DNA of 48,150 nucleotides, from positions 1-48,150 of the forward strand of contig CADEGR010000020.1 in NCBI GenBank assembly GCA_902826935.1. The letters run 5' to 3'. Shown piece after piece: positions 40,372 to 48,150 of the stretch. Position 1 is the stretch's first letter. The number at the start of each line of letters is the position of its first letter. Under the pieces are notes generated by a model. That model had not been told where the DNA came from. It did no database searches and worked only from the letters and a program-made list of their open reading frames with translations. The DNA comes from an uncultured Alphaproteobacteria bacterium (lineage in GTDB: Bacteria > Pseudomonadota > Alphaproteobacteria > Geminicoccales > Geminicoccaceae). Position numbers and translations under genes: made by a program.

Positions 40372-41856
40372 TCAGCCGTTCTGGGCGCCCTCGGCCACGA
40401 CCGGGGCCGGATCCGGCCGGCGCTGGCTGCGCACGCCCTCGACGAAGAAGTCCATGGTCAACAGATCGGCATCCGACATGATCTTGCCGGAGGGTAGCCG
40501 GATCTTGCCGGCGGTGTCGGTGATCGGGCCCTCGAAGATGTGGAAGCTGCCGTCGATGATCGCGGCCCGGCGCTCGTTGACCAGCTTGGTCAGATCGGCC
40601 GGCAGATCGGGCGCCAGCGGGGCCAGGTCGACCACGCCTTCCTTCAGGCCCCACCACAGCTGCTCGGGCTGCCAGTTGCCGGCATGCAGCGTCTCCGCCA
40701 CATGCTGGTAGAGCGGCAGCCAGTTCCAGACCGCCGAGGTCAGGGTCGCCGAGGGCGCGAACGGGCGCATGTCGCTGTGGAAGCCGATCGCCCGCTTGCC
40801 ATGCTGCTCGGCGACCTGGAGCACGGCGGGGGTGTCCTGGTGGATGGTCAGGACGTCGGCGCCGGCCGCGACCAGCTCCTCGCCCTTCAGGCGCTCGATG
40901 CCCGGGCCGTACCAGGTGTCGGTCCAGAGCACCTGGACCTCGGCGCGCGGATTGACGTTGCGCACGCCCAAGGTGAAGGCGTTGATGTCGCGCACCACCT
41001 CGGCAATCGGGAACGCCGCGACATAGCCGATCTTGTTGGTCTTGGTCGCGACCCCGGCGACCAGCCCGGCCAGATAGCGCGCCTCGTAGATCCGGCCGAA
41101 CAGGGTGCCGGCATTGGCTGCGGTCTTGAAGCCCGAGACATGCATGAAGGTCACGTCGGGGTGCTTCTTGGCCGCGGCGATGGTCGGATCCATGAAGCCG
41201 TAGCTGGTGGTGAAGATCAGATTGTCGCCCTTGGCCACCAGCTGGTCGATCGCGGCCAGCGCCAGGGCCGGATCCTCCGGCACCGAGGGCACGAAGTCGG
41301 TGCGCTCGACGAACGGCAGCTTGGCCAGGGCCTGGCGCGCCTGGTCGTGCTGGTAGGTCCAGCCGGCATCGCCGACCGGGCCGACATAGACGAAGCCGAC
41401 CTTGAGCTTGTCGACCGCGGCGACCGGCGTGCTGGGCGCGCTGCCCCCGAGGCTCGCGAGGAAGCCGAACGCCCCGTCGACCACGCCCAAGGCTTCTTGG
41501 ACCGGGCGCAAATACTTGCCGGAGACCCAGCCCTCCTGACCGTCGCTGCGCTGGACATGGACCCACTGGACCCGGTCGACCTTGCTGAATGTGCGCTCGA
41601 TCGCACGCAGGTACTCACCCTGCTGAACCACGGTCAGCGGCTCGTTCTTGAGGCTGGGCTCCGGCCTGAGATTGAGGGCGCGCACCGTGACCACATGGAC
41701 CGCCTCGAGGGCAGCCCGATCGCTCGCCCCGATCGGCGCCTCGGCCGCCGTGGCCGGCCGTGCTGGGCTGCCCGCCGCCAGGGCCAGGAGCCCGCAAAGC
41801 ACCGCCAGATGCCGTGGCCGGCCCCGCTCCAGCCACCTGCGCAAGGTCGTCGTCAT
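40372..41856 (-). CDS. SH3b domain fused to BMP/PnrA-type substrate-binding protein
   Basis: A 494-residue exported protein: signal peptide (residues 1-38, PATAAEA), bacterial SH3 domain at about 54-119 (VRALNLRPEPSLKNEPLTVV, then QWVHVQRSDGQEGWVSGKYL), a linker, and a BMP-family binding domain from about 151 (LKVGFVYVGPVGDAGWTYQH, then LIFTTSYGFMDPTIAAAKKHP and GADVLTIHQDTPAVLQVAEQ). BMP proteins bind nucleosides or similar ligands for ABC importers; the SH3b part usually binds peptidoglycan or other partners. No permease or ATPase is adjacent. The fusion suggests a binding protein anchored to the cell wall or a partner (inference). It is convergent with tsaD and divergent from the Calx-beta gene. 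Confidence 0.85.
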   Translation of the reverse strand: MTTTLRRWLERGRPRHLAVLCGLLALAAGSPARPATAAEAPIGASDRAALEAVHVVTVRALNLRPEPSLKNEPLTVVQQGEYLRAIERTFSKVDRVQWVHVQRSDGQEGWVSGKYLRPVQEALGVVDGAFGFLASLGGSAPSTPVAAVDKLKVGFVYVGPVGDAGWTYQHDQARQALAKLPFVERTDFVPSVPEDPALALAAIDQLVAKGDNLIFTTSYGFMDPTIAAAKKHPDVTFMHVSGFKTAANAGTLFGRIYEARYLAGLVAGVATKTNKIGYVAAFPIAEVVRDINAFTLGVRNVNPRAEVQVLWTDTWYGPGIERLKGEELVAAGADVLTIHQDTPAVLQVAEQHGKRAIGFHSDMRPFAPSATLTSAVWNWLPLYQHVAETLHAGNWQPEQLWWGLKEGVVDLAPLAPDLPADLTKLVNERRAAIIDGSFHIFEGPITDTAGKIRLPSGKIMSDADLLTMDFFVEGVRSQRRPDPAPVVAEGAQNG

Positions 41857-41947
41857 GGTGTCCCTACCCTCGGATCACCGGCCCCAAAGACGCGCCAGCA
41901 GGGCGTTTTGGCCGCTGGCGCCGCCAAGCCGGGGCACGGTTTTTATG

Positions 41948-41976
41948 TTGACGCACAAGATTTCTGTCCAATACCT
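41948..41976 (+). promoter_or_regulatory. Putative promoter of the Calx-beta gene
   Basis: TTGACG (41948-41953) and ATACCT (41971-41976) with a 17-base spacer lie in the AT-richer gap between the divergent BMP and Calx-beta genes. By eye only; the -10 match is moderate. Confidence 0.35.
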
Positions 41977-42061
41977 TGTGGCTCAATGTCCACAGGCATT
42001 TAGTTTGATGCATCATCCCGCCGGTGGACCTGAGCCCTCTGCAGCTGGCGGCTAGATCGCA

Positions 42062-42922
42062 ATGACGCTCTGTGGTTCGCATCCTTCGGTCCGGCTGGCA
42101 ATAGGCTCGTGGCGCCGGCGCAGCCGTACCGTCGCCGCCTCGATGATGCTCGCTGCGTTATATCCTCTGGTTTGGGACTCGGTGCAAGCCTTCGCGCAGA
42201 GCGATCGTGCGACGGCGTCGCGCGAGGTCGTGGTGCCTGGCGTGCCGACGCTGCGCCTGGCCGATGGCCGCGAGCTGCAGGCGGTCATCGCCGGCCAGAG
42301 CGACACCGAGATCCGGCTGCGTCGGCCGGACGGCGCCGAGGAGCGGATCAGGCCGGAAGCGCTGCAGGAGCTGCGCTTCGACACCATCACCGGCGAGCCG
42401 GTGGTGGGCGTGCTCAAGCACTGGGCCAATGGCGTCTACGATCTGCAGGTCGGCGCGGAGCTGGTCCGGGTCTATACCGCCTTCGGCCTGCCGGCGCCGC
42501 CTACCCAAGCCGCCGTGGCGGCGGCGCCAGCCGAGCCGGCCAAGCCGGCGACCGCGCCGGCGGCGGCGGGCGGCAGCGGGGTGCTGATCACGGTCGCCAG
42601 CGCGCCGACCGTCGAGAACCGCAGCGAGCTGACCTTCGAGGTCCGCCTGGCCGAGCCGGCCAGCACGCCGATCGCGCTGATCTACGCGACCATCGACGGC
42701 ACCGCCAAGACCGATGCCGATTTCCAGGCGCGCCGCGGCGTCCTGCCGATCGCGGCCGGCCAGCAGCAGGCGGTGATCAGCGTGCCCCTGGTCGACGACC
42801 GGCTGGTCGAGGGCGACGAGCGCTTCGAGCTGTTCTTGAGCGTCGATCCCAAGCGCGCCAGCCTGGCCCAGCGCCAGGTCGCCGGCACGATCAAGGACGA
42901 CGACGGCGCGATCACCCAGTAG
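42062..42922 (+). CDS. Exported protein with C-terminal Calx-beta domain
   Basis: About 286 residues. An export signal is likely (hydrophobic MMLAALYPLVWDSVQAFAQ near 27-46 after a basic start). Residues 50-130 form a small beta domain (PTLRLADGRELQAVIAGQSD, then RIRPEALQELRFDTITGEPVV) that may recognise a membrane or wall component. A Pro/Ala-rich linker (145-175) leads to a Calx-beta domain (about 175-284: LITVASAPTVENRSELTFEV, IDGTAKTDADFQ, VEGDERFELFLS, GTIKDDDG), a Ca-binding Ig-like adhesion module. ATG 42062 is used; ATG 42140-42145 would shorten the signal. Function unknown. Confidence 0.75.
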   Translation: MTLCGSHPSVRLAIGSWRRRSRTVAASMMLAALYPLVWDSVQAFAQSDRATASREVVVPGVPTLRLADGRELQAVIAGQSDTEIRLRRPDGAEERIRPEALQELRFDTITGEPVVGVLKHWANGVYDLQVGAELVRVYTAFGLPAPPTQAAVAAAPAEPAKPATAPAAAGGSGVLITVASAPTVENRSELTFEVRLAEPASTPIALIYATIDGTAKTDADFQARRGVLPIAAGQQQAVISVPLVDDRLVEGDERFELFLSVDPKRASLAQRQVAGTIKDDDGAITQ

Positions 42923-43002
42923 CCTTGGAGCGCGTTGGGTGCTGGCCTGGCCGGCCGGCGCCTTGGCGCGGGCGGCAACCGCGTGGACAAGAGGTTGCGG
43001 CA

Positions 43003-43042
43003 GCGCCATACAAGTTTATAAAGCGCCATACCAGTTTATAGG
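43003..43042. repeat. Tandem 20-bp repeat upstream of rpiB
   Basis: Two adjacent copies of a 20-base unit, GCGCCATAC(A/C)AGTTTATA plus two bases (43003-43022 and 43023-43042), differ at three positions. The AT-rich core TTTATA recurs every 20 bases, about two helical turns, and the second copy ends 27 bases before the rpiB start. It may be a promoter or a pair of operator sites. Confidence 0.75.
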
Positions 43043-43069
43043 GCGTAGCTCATCAGCCAGCGGTCGATC

Positions 43070-43516
43070 ATGTCCGACTTGCCAATCGCGCTCGTGTCCG
43101 ATCACGCCGGATTCGCGCTCAAGACCAGCCTGAAAGAGGCGCTGGTCGAGCGCGGCCTGCCGGTGCTCGATCTCGGGCCCGACCGCCCCGATCCGGTCGA
43201 TTATCCCGACATGGCGGATCGCTTGGCGGCAGCGATGAAGGCGGGTCAGGCGGAGCGGGGCGTGGTGATCTGCGGCACCGGCATCGGCATCTCGATCGCG
43301 GTCAATCGCCACCCTGGCATCCGGGCGGCCTTGTGCCACGACGTCAGCAGTGCCCGGCTGGCACGCGAGCACAACAACGCCAATGTCTTGGCGCTGGGGG
43401 CTCGCCTGATCGGTCAATCGGTGGCGCAGGATTGCCTGATCACGTTTCTGGACACCGCCTTTGCCGGCGGCCGCCACGCGGACCGCGTGGCCAAGCTCGA
43501 TCGCGCCGGCGCGTGA
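43070..43516 (+). CDS. rpiB: Ribose-5-phosphate isomerase B
   Basis: A 148-residue RpiB/LacAB-family isomerase interconverting ribose-5-phosphate and ribulose-5-phosphate. SDHAGFALK (residues 10-18), the active-site [14 protein letters not shown] with Cys68, and [23 protein letters not shown] are intact; length is normal. It begins the operon rpiB-glyA-nrdR-ribDEH-nusB-thiL, with glyA 32 bases downstream, an arrangement common in alphaproteobacteria. The tandem repeat just upstream may control it. Confidence 0.96.
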   Translation: MSDLPIALVSDHAGFALKTSLKEALVERGLPVLDLGPDRPDPVDYPDMADRLAAAMKAGQAERGVVICGTGIGISIAVNRHPGIRAALCHDVSSARLAREHNNANVLALGARLIGQSVAQDCLITFLDTAFAGGRHADRVAKLDRAGA

Positions 43517-43548
43517 GCGCTTCTGGCCTCAACGTCCTGGGAGGACCC

Positions 43549-44889
43549 ATGCCCGCAAGCCAACCCTTGTCGCGCGCCGAAGCCCTGCCGGCCGGCGGCT
43601 TCTTCGAGCGCGCTCTGGCCACGACCGATCCCGATCTGGCCGCCTCGATCAGCGCCGAGCTGGCCCGCCAGCAGGACCAGATCGAGCTGATCGCGTCCGA
43701 GAACATCGTGAGCCCGGCCGTGCTCGAGGCGCAAGGCTCGGTGCTGACCAACAAATATGCCGAGGGCTATCCCGGCCGGCGCTACTACAGCGGCTGCGAG
43801 CATGTCGACGTCGCCGAGCAGCTGGCGATCGACCGGGTGTGCCAGCTGTTCGGCTGCGCCTTTGCCAATGTCCAGCCCCATTGCGGCGCCTCGGCCAATC
43901 TCGCGGTGTTCATGGCGCTGCTCAAGCCCGGCGACACCGTGCTCGGCCTGTCGCTCGCCGCCGGCGGCCACCTCACCCACGGCGCCCCGCCCAATTTCTC
44001 CGGCAAATGGTTCAACGCGGTCGCCTACGGCGTCCGGCGCGAGGACCATCTGATCGACTTCGCCGAGGTCGAGCGCCTGGCCAAGGAGCATCGCCCGAAG
44101 CTGATCATCGCCGGTGGCTCCGCCTATCCGCGGATCATCGACTTCGCCCGCTTCCGCGCGATCGCCGACGAGGTCGGCGCCCATCTCCTGGTCGACATGG
44201 CGCATTTCGCGGGCCTGGTCGCGGCCGGCGTCCATCCGAGCCCGTTCCCGCACGCCCATGTCGTCACCAGCACCACCCACAAGACCCTGCGCGGCCCGCG
44301 CGGCGGCATCGTGCTGACCAATGACGAGGCGATCGCCAAGAAGATCAACTCGGCGGTCTTCCCTGGCCTGCAGGGCGGCCCCTTGATGCATGTCATCGCG
44401 GCCAAGGCGGTGGCCTTCCACGAGGCGCTGCAGCCGGACTTCAAGCGCTATGGCAAGGCCGTGGTCGACAATGCCAAGGCGCTGGCCGAGGCGGTCCGCG
44501 CGGGCGGCCTCGATCTGGTCTCGGGCGGCACCGACACCCACGTGCTGCTGGTCGATCTGCGGCCCAAGCAGGTGACCGGCCGGGCGGCGGAATTGTCGCT
44601 GCACCGGGCGCTGATCACCTGCAACAAGAACGCGATCCCGTTCGATCCGGAAAAGCCGATGGTGACCTCGGGCATCCGGCTCGGCAGCCCGGCCGGCACC
44701 ACCCGCGGCTTCGGCACCGCCGAGTTCAAGGAGGTCGGCCAGGCGATCGTCGAGGTCCTGGACGGATTGAGCGCCCACCCCGACGACAACGGCCAGGCCG
44801 AGACCACGGTCCGGCGGCGGGTCGAGGCGCTCTGCGCGCGCTTCCCGGTCTATCAGGGTCTGGCGGCGCCGCAGCCGGCCCACCGTTAG
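43549..44889 (+). CDS. glyA: Serine hydroxymethyltransferase
   Basis: A 446-residue PLP enzyme converting serine and tetrahydrofolate to glycine and methylene-tetrahydrofolate. [30 protein letters not shown], the PLP lysine Lys245 in [14 protein letters not shown], and [10 protein letters not shown] are present. ATG 43549 is set by GGGAGG 7 bases upstream; the earlier frame overlaps rpiB. An N-terminal extension of about 18 residues precedes the usual start of the fold. nrdR follows after 14 bases. Confidence 0.97.
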   Translation: MPASQPLSRAEALPAGGFFERALATTDPDLAASISAELARQQDQIELIASENIVSPAVLEAQGSVLTNKYAEGYPGRRYYSGCEHVDVAEQLAIDRVCQLFGCAFANVQPHCGASANLAVFMALLKPGDTVLGLSLAAGGHLTHGAPPNFSGKWFNAVAYGVRREDHLIDFAEVERLAKEHRPKLIIAGGSAYPRIIDFARFRAIADEVGAHLLVDMAHFAGLVAAGVHPSPFPHAHVVTSTTHKTLRGPRGGIVLTNDEAIAKKINSAVFPGLQGGPLMHVIAAKAVAFHEALQPDFKRYGKAVVDNAKALAEAVRAGGLDLVSGGTDTHVLLVDLRPKQVTGRAAELSLHRALITCNKNAIPFDPEKPMVTSGIRLGSPAGTTRGFGTAEFKEVGQAIVEVLDGLSAHPDDNGQAETTVRRRVEALCARFPVYQGLAAPQPAHR

Positions 44890-44903
44890 CGAGCTCGCCT
44901 GGG

Positions 44904-45380
44904 ATGCGCTGCCCTTTCTGCGGATCGGACGATAATCAGGTCAAGGATTCGCGTCCGGTCGAGGATGGCAGCGCAGTCCGGCGGCGGCGCCAGTGCAATG
45001 CCTGCGGCGCCCGCTTCACCACCTTCGAGCGCATCCAGCTGCGCGAGCTGGTGGTGATCAAGCGGGACGGCCGCCAGGCGCCGTTCGATCGCGAGAAGCT
45101 CAAGCGCTCCTTGCTGATCGCGATCAGGAAGCGCGGCATCGACCAGGACAAGATCGAGCAGATCGTGAACGGCATCGTGCGCGAGCTGGAGATCTCGGGC
45201 GACACCGAGATCGATTCGCGCCGGCTGGGGGCGCTCGCCATGAAGCGCCTGGCCGAGCTGGACGAGGTCGCCTATGTGCGCTTCGCCTCGGTCTACCAGG
45301 ATTTTGCCGGCGTCCGGGATTTCGAGAAGTTCATCGCGCGCATGGCCGACGAGTCCGATCGGGATGTCGCCGTCGGCTGA
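44904..45380 (+). CDS. nrdR: Transcriptional repressor NrdR
   Basis: A 158-residue repressor of ribonucleotide reductase genes that senses ATP/dATP. The N-terminal zinc ribbon is intact (CPFCG at residues 3-7 and [13 protein letters not shown]), followed by an ATP-cone domain ([20 protein letters not shown]). It targets NrdR boxes upstream of nrd genes, none of which is in this window. It lies between glyA and ribD, as in most alphaproteobacteria, and overlaps the ribD start by 17 bases. Confidence 0.97.
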   Translation: MRCPFCGSDDNQVKDSRPVEDGSAVRRRRQCNACGARFTTFERIQLRELVVIKRDGRQAPFDREKLKRSLLIAIRKRGIDQDKIEQIVNGIVRELEISGDTEIDSRRLGALAMKRLAELDEVAYVRFASVYQDFAGVRDFEKFIARMADESDRDVAVG

Positions 45381-46479
45381 CGCCGATGCCCGCTTCATGG
45401 CCTTGGCGCTGCGGCTGGCCGAGCGGGGCCTGGGCTGCACTTGGCCCAATCCCGCGGTCGGCTGCGTCGTGGTCAAGGACGGCCGGATCCTGGGTCGCGG
45501 CTGGACGCGGCCGCCGCCAGGGGCCCATGCCGAGGTCGAGGCGCTGCGCCGCGCCGGCGCGGCCGCCATGGGCGCCACCTGCTACGTCACCCTCGAGCCA
45601 TGCGCCCATTACGGCCGGACGCCGCCTTGCACCATGGCGCTCATCCATGCCGGCGTGCGCCGGGTCGTGGTGGCGCTCCAGGATCCGTTCCCCCGGGTCG
45701 ACGGCCGCGGCATCGAGCAGCTGCGCCAGGCCGGCATCCAGGTCGAGCTGGGTCTGGGCGCGGCCGCCGCTGCCGAGCTGAATGCCGGCTTCTTCCTCAA
45801 GGTCCAGGCCGGCCGGCCGCTGGTCACGCTGAAGCTCGCGACCAGCCTGGATGGCAAGCTCGCGACCCGGACCGGCGCCAGCCAGTGGCTCACCGGCGAG
45901 GCGGCCCGGGCGCGCGGCCAGCGGTTGCGCGCCAGCCATGACGCGATCCTGATCGGCTCCGGCACCGCGCTCGCCGACGATCCGGCGCTGACCTGCCGGC
46001 TGCCGGGCCTGGCCGGCCGCTCGCCGGTCCGGGTGGTGCTGGATGGCCGGCTGCGCCTGCCGCTGGCCAGCCAGCTGGTGACCGCTGCGCCCAGCCTGCC
46101 CTGCTGGGTGGTGACCACGCCCGGCGCGCCGCGCGAGGCCGCCCTGCAGCTGCGCCGCGCCGGCGTCGAGCTGATCGAGGTGGCGGCCGAGCCGGCGGGC
46201 GGCCTCGCCCCGCTGGCGGTGCTCCAAGCGCTGGCCGCGCGCGGCATCACGCGCCTTCTGATCGAGGGCGGGGCGGCGGTCGCGACCTCGTTCCTGCGCG
46301 CCCGGCTGGTCGACCGGATCGCCTGGTTCCGGGCGCCGATGGTGCTCGGCAACGACGCCCAGGCGGCGGTCGGATCACTCGCGATCGACGCCTTGGCCGA
46401 GGCTTTGCAATTCCAGCCGGGCCCGCGCGAGGGGCTGGCGTCCGATGACCTGGCCACGTATACCATCGGCAAGCCTTAG
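45364..46479 (+). CDS. ribD: Bifunctional riboflavin deaminase/reductase
   Basis: A 371-residue enzyme with an N-terminal deaminase (zinc ligands His55 in GAHAEVEAL, Cys80 and Cys89 in [13 protein letters not shown]) and a C-terminal reductase domain ([21 protein letters not shown] near 155, [13 protein letters not shown] near 301). It catalyses the second and third steps of riboflavin synthesis from GTP. Start ATG 45364 overlaps nrdR; longer starts would extend into it without family residues. ribE follows 12 bases later. Confidence 0.95.
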   Translation: MSPSADADARFMALALRLAERGLGCTWPNPAVGCVVVKDGRILGRGWTRPPPGAHAEVEALRRAGAAAMGATCYVTLEPCAHYGRTPPCTMALIHAGVRRVVVALQDPFPRVDGRGIEQLRQAGIQVELGLGAAAAAELNAGFFLKVQAGRPLVTLKLATSLDGKLATRTGASQWLTGEAARARGQRLRASHDAILIGSGTALADDPALTCRLPGLAGRSPVRVVLDGRLRLPLASQLVTAAPSLPCWVVTTPGAPREAALQLRRAGVELIEVAAEPAGGLAPLAVLQALAARGITRLLIEGGAAVATSFLRARLVDRIAWFRAPMVLGNDAQAAVGSLAIDALAEALQFQPGPREGLASDDLATYTIGKP

Positions 46480-46491
46480 GACCCCCGCCCC

Positions 46492-47088
46492 ATGTTCACC
46501 GGTATCATCACCGATGTCGGCCGGATTGCCAGGATCAGCGACGCCGATGGGCGGCAGATCACGGTCGAGACCCGGCTGCCGCTGGCCGAGATCGAGATCG
46601 GCGGCTCGATCGCGACCTCGGGCGTGTGCTTCACGGTCGCCGAGAAGGGCGCCGGCTGGTTCACCGTGATCGCCTCGGGCGCCACCCTGGAGGTCACCAC
46701 GGTCGGCCGCTGGCAGCCCGGCGATCAGGTCAATCTGGAGCGCTCCTTGCGGATCGGCGACGAGCTGGGCGGCCATATCGTGTTCGGCCATGTCGATGCG
46801 ATCGGCCAGGTCGTGGCCCTGGAGCAGGTCGCCGAGAGCCACCGGCTGGCGATCGAGGTGCCGCTGTCCCTGGCGCCTTTGATCGCGGTCAAGGGCTCGA
46901 TCGCGGTCGATGGCATCTCGCTCACCGTGAATGCGGCCGACGCCCGGCGCTTCGAGGTCAACCTCATCCCCCATAGCTGGCAGCACACCAACCTGCCGGA
47001 CCGGCGGGTCGGGGATGCGGTCAATATCGAGGTCGACATGCTGGCGCGCTACGTCGCCCGGCAGCTGGCCTTTCGCAACCAAAGCTAG
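46492..47088 (+). CDS. ribE: Riboflavin synthase alpha subunit
   Basis: A 198-residue enzyme made of two lumazine-binding repeats: MFTGIITDVGRI at the start, GSIATSGVCFTV in the first, and GSIAVDGISLTVN in the second, with LGGHIVFGHVDAIG between. It dismutates two 6,7-dimethyl-8-ribityllumazine into riboflavin. It sits between ribD and ribH. The ribBA gene usually found between ribE and ribH is absent; the 42-base gap to ribH holds a 13-bp tandem repeat. Confidence 0.95.
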   Translation: MFTGIITDVGRIARISDADGRQITVETRLPLAEIEIGGSIATSGVCFTVAEKGAGWFTVIASGATLEVTTVGRWQPGDQVNLERSLRIGDELGGHIVFGHVDAIGQVVALEQVAESHRLAIEVPLSLAPLIAVKGSIAVDGISLTVNAADARRFEVNLIPHSWQHTNLPDRRVGDAVNIEVDMLARYVARQLAFRNQS

Positions 47089-47098
47089 CCCGAGCGGG

Positions 47099-47124
47099 CC
47101 ACAGCAGATCGCCACAGCAGATCG
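47099..47124. repeat. 13-bp perfect tandem duplication before ribH
   Basis: CCACAGCAGATCG occurs twice in a row (47099-47111 and 47112-47124) in the ribE-ribH gap. It lies directly ahead of the ribH ribosome site GGAAG, so it may simply be replication slippage. Confidence 0.85.
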
Positions 47125-47130
47125 GAAGCC

Positions 47131-47598
47131 ATGAGCGCTCCTTCCTCCTCAGCCTCCGCGCAGCATGCGCGACCGGCCCATCTCCTGATCGTCGAAGCGC
47201 GCTTCTATGACGAGCTCGCCGACCTGCTCCTGACCGGCGCCAAGCGGGCCCTGGCCAAGGCCGGCGCCAGCTTCGAGCTGGTCACCGTGCCGGGCGCCCT
47301 CGAGATCCCGGCGGCGCTCCGCCTGGCCGTGGCGAGCGGCCGGTTCGACGCCTATGTGGCGCTCGGCTGCGTGATCCAGGGCGAGACCCGCCATTACGAC
47401 ATCGTGGCGCACGAAAGCGCCCGCGGCCTGACCGAGCTGGCGCTGCGCCATCAGGCGCTGATCGGCAATGGCATCCTGACCACCGAGAATGGCGACCAGG
47501 CCCGGGTCCGGGCCGATCCGGAGCGCAATGACAAGGGCGGCGATGCCGTGCGCGCGGCGCTTGCGCTGCTCGAGGTCAAGCGATGTCTCGGGGCATGA
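47131..47598 (+). CDS. ribH: 6,7-dimethyl-8-ribityllumazine synthase
   Basis: A 155-residue lumazine synthase forming the ring precursor of riboflavin. VPGALEIPAALRLA, ALGCVIQGETRHYDIVAHESARGL and GILTTENGDQARVRA are the expected active-site and subunit-contact motifs. ATG 47131 follows GGAAG. nusB overlaps its end by 16 bases, in the same operon. Confidence 0.95.
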   Translation: MSAPSSSASAQHARPAHLLIVEARFYDELADLLLTGAKRALAKAGASFELVTVPGALEIPAALRLAVASGRFDAYVALGCVIQGETRHYDIVAHESARGLTELALRHQALIGNGILTTENGDQARVRADPERNDKGGDAVRAALALLEVKRCLGA

Positions 47599-48119
47599 AC
47601 CGGCGGCGGGCGGCGCGCTTCGGCGCGATCCAGGCCCTCTACCAGGCGGAGATGGCGGGCGCCGAGATCGAGCAGGTGATCGCCGAGTTTCAGGCCTTCC
47701 GCCTGGCCGATCTGCTGGAGCCCCTGGATGACGGCGAGCCGGCGCCCAAGGTCGATCGCGCCTGGTTCCAGAGCCTGACCGAGGGCGCCTGGCAGCAGGC
47801 CGAGCAGCTCGACCAGGCGATCGCCGCCACCTTGTCGCCCGGCTGGTCGCTGCCGCGCCTGGGCTACCTCCTGCGCGCCTTCCTGCGCGCCGGCGCCTAT
47901 GAGCTGGCCCATCGGCCGGACGTGCCGGTCAAGGTCGTGATCCACGAATATGTCGAGCTGGCCCACGCCTTCTTGAACCGCGAGGATTCCGGCTTCATCA
48001 ACGCTGTGCTCGACCGCCTGGCGAGCCGGCTCCGGCCGGCTCCGGAGCCCGACGCAGAGCTCCAGGACGCCGCCCCCCAGGACGCCGGCGCCGATGACGC
48101 CGCGGCGGATCCGGCATGA
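47583..48119 (+). CDS. nusB: Transcription antitermination factor NusB
   Basis: A 178-residue RNA-binding protein acting in rRNA antitermination with NusE. The arginine-rich N-terminus (RRRAARFGAIQALYQAEMAG) and the C-terminal helix bundle (LLRAFLRAGAYELAHRP, then VIHEYVELAHAFLNREDSGFINAVLDRLA) match the family. A tail of about 25 Asp/Ala/Pro-rich residues after LASRLRPAPEP is extra. It overlaps ribH at the start and thiL at the end. Confidence 0.93.
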   Translation: MSRGMNRRRAARFGAIQALYQAEMAGAEIEQVIAEFQAFRLADLLEPLDDGEPAPKVDRAWFQSLTEGAWQQAEQLDQAIAATLSPGWSLPRLGYLLRAFLRAGAYELAHRPDVPVKVVIHEYVELAHAFLNREDSGFINAVLDRLASRLRPAPEPDAELQDAAPQDAGADDAAADPA

Positions 48120-48150
48120 TGGCGAGCGAGGGCGAGTTCGACTTCATCGC
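48116..48150 (+). CDS. thiL: Thiamine-monophosphate kinase ThiL (3' partial)
   Basis: Only the first 11 codons are in the window: MMASEGEFDFI, cut at base 48150. A Gly-Glu-Phe-Asp-Phe-Ile start and position directly after nusB with an ATGA overlap are typical of thiL (thiamine phosphate to thiamine diphosphate) in alphaproteobacteria. ATG 48116 or 48119 may be the start. The identity rests on synteny more than on sequence. Confidence 0.65.
   Translation, partial: MMASEGEFDFI

Noticed and set aside
1-48150. tRNA genes, CRISPR arrays, insertion sequences or prophage
   Set aside because: None recognised by eye on either strand; composition and gene content are uniform and chromosomal.

Overview
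The window is very GC-rich, densely coded DNA that reads as the chromosome of an alphaproteobacterium, most plausibly a Rhodospirillales/Geminicoccaceae-like lineage (inference). The main support is synteny. A hem block (hemC-hemD-mic60-hemY) is divergent from tsaD, and an rpiB-glyA-nrdR-ribD-ribE-ribH-nusB-thiL block closes the window. Hopanoid genes (hpnD-hpnE), a proteobacterial/plant-type gshA and a DUF1127 protein fit the same picture. I see no rRNA, tRNA, CRISPR, transposase or phage gene.

Layout. 1-2021: hopanoid precursor genes, the first cut by the window edge. 2080-4953: a cobalamin riboswitch leading into a secreted YncE-like beta-propeller and an exported S41-protease-like protein, convergent with a HupE/UreJ-like membrane protein. 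5048-10560: single genes for a periplasmic cyclase-family hydrolase, a kinase-fold phosphotransferase, a YfaZ-like outer-membrane protein, a 2-hydroxyacid dehydrogenase and glutamate-cysteine ligase. 10569-17516: three tandem GMC oxidoreductase paralogs, then a convergent lipoprotein with a GH10 xylanase fold that lacks both catalytic glutamates. 17687-19996: DUF3617, beta-hydroxyacid dehydrogenase and GNAT genes.

20142-24870: a complete sugar ABC importer (ATPase, two permeases, binding protein) of rhamnose/AI-2-like architecture, apparently preceded by a short overlapping leader ORF. 25102-27664: cytochrome c, a LolA-like carrier, an isolated MoxR ATPase and DUF1127. 27943-34011: on the minus strand, a second ABC importer (binding protein and two permeases, no ATPase) and an MFS transporter/CoA-transferase pair.

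34154-40352: the haem block and tsaD. 40372-42922: an SH3b-BMP fusion binding protein, divergent from a Calx-beta protein. 43003-48150: the pentose/one-carbon/NrdR/riboflavin/NusB/ThiL operon, preceded by a tandem 20-bp repeat and lacking ribBA at its usual place.

The strongest candidates for something undescribed are: (i) the B12-riboswitch-controlled YncE/S41-like pair beside a divergent-motif HupE homologue; (ii) the island of three GMC paralogs with a substituted active-site Asn beside a catalytically dead GH10-like lipoprotein; and (iii) the SH3b-BMP fusion. All functional calls come from reading motifs by eye; no database search was run.
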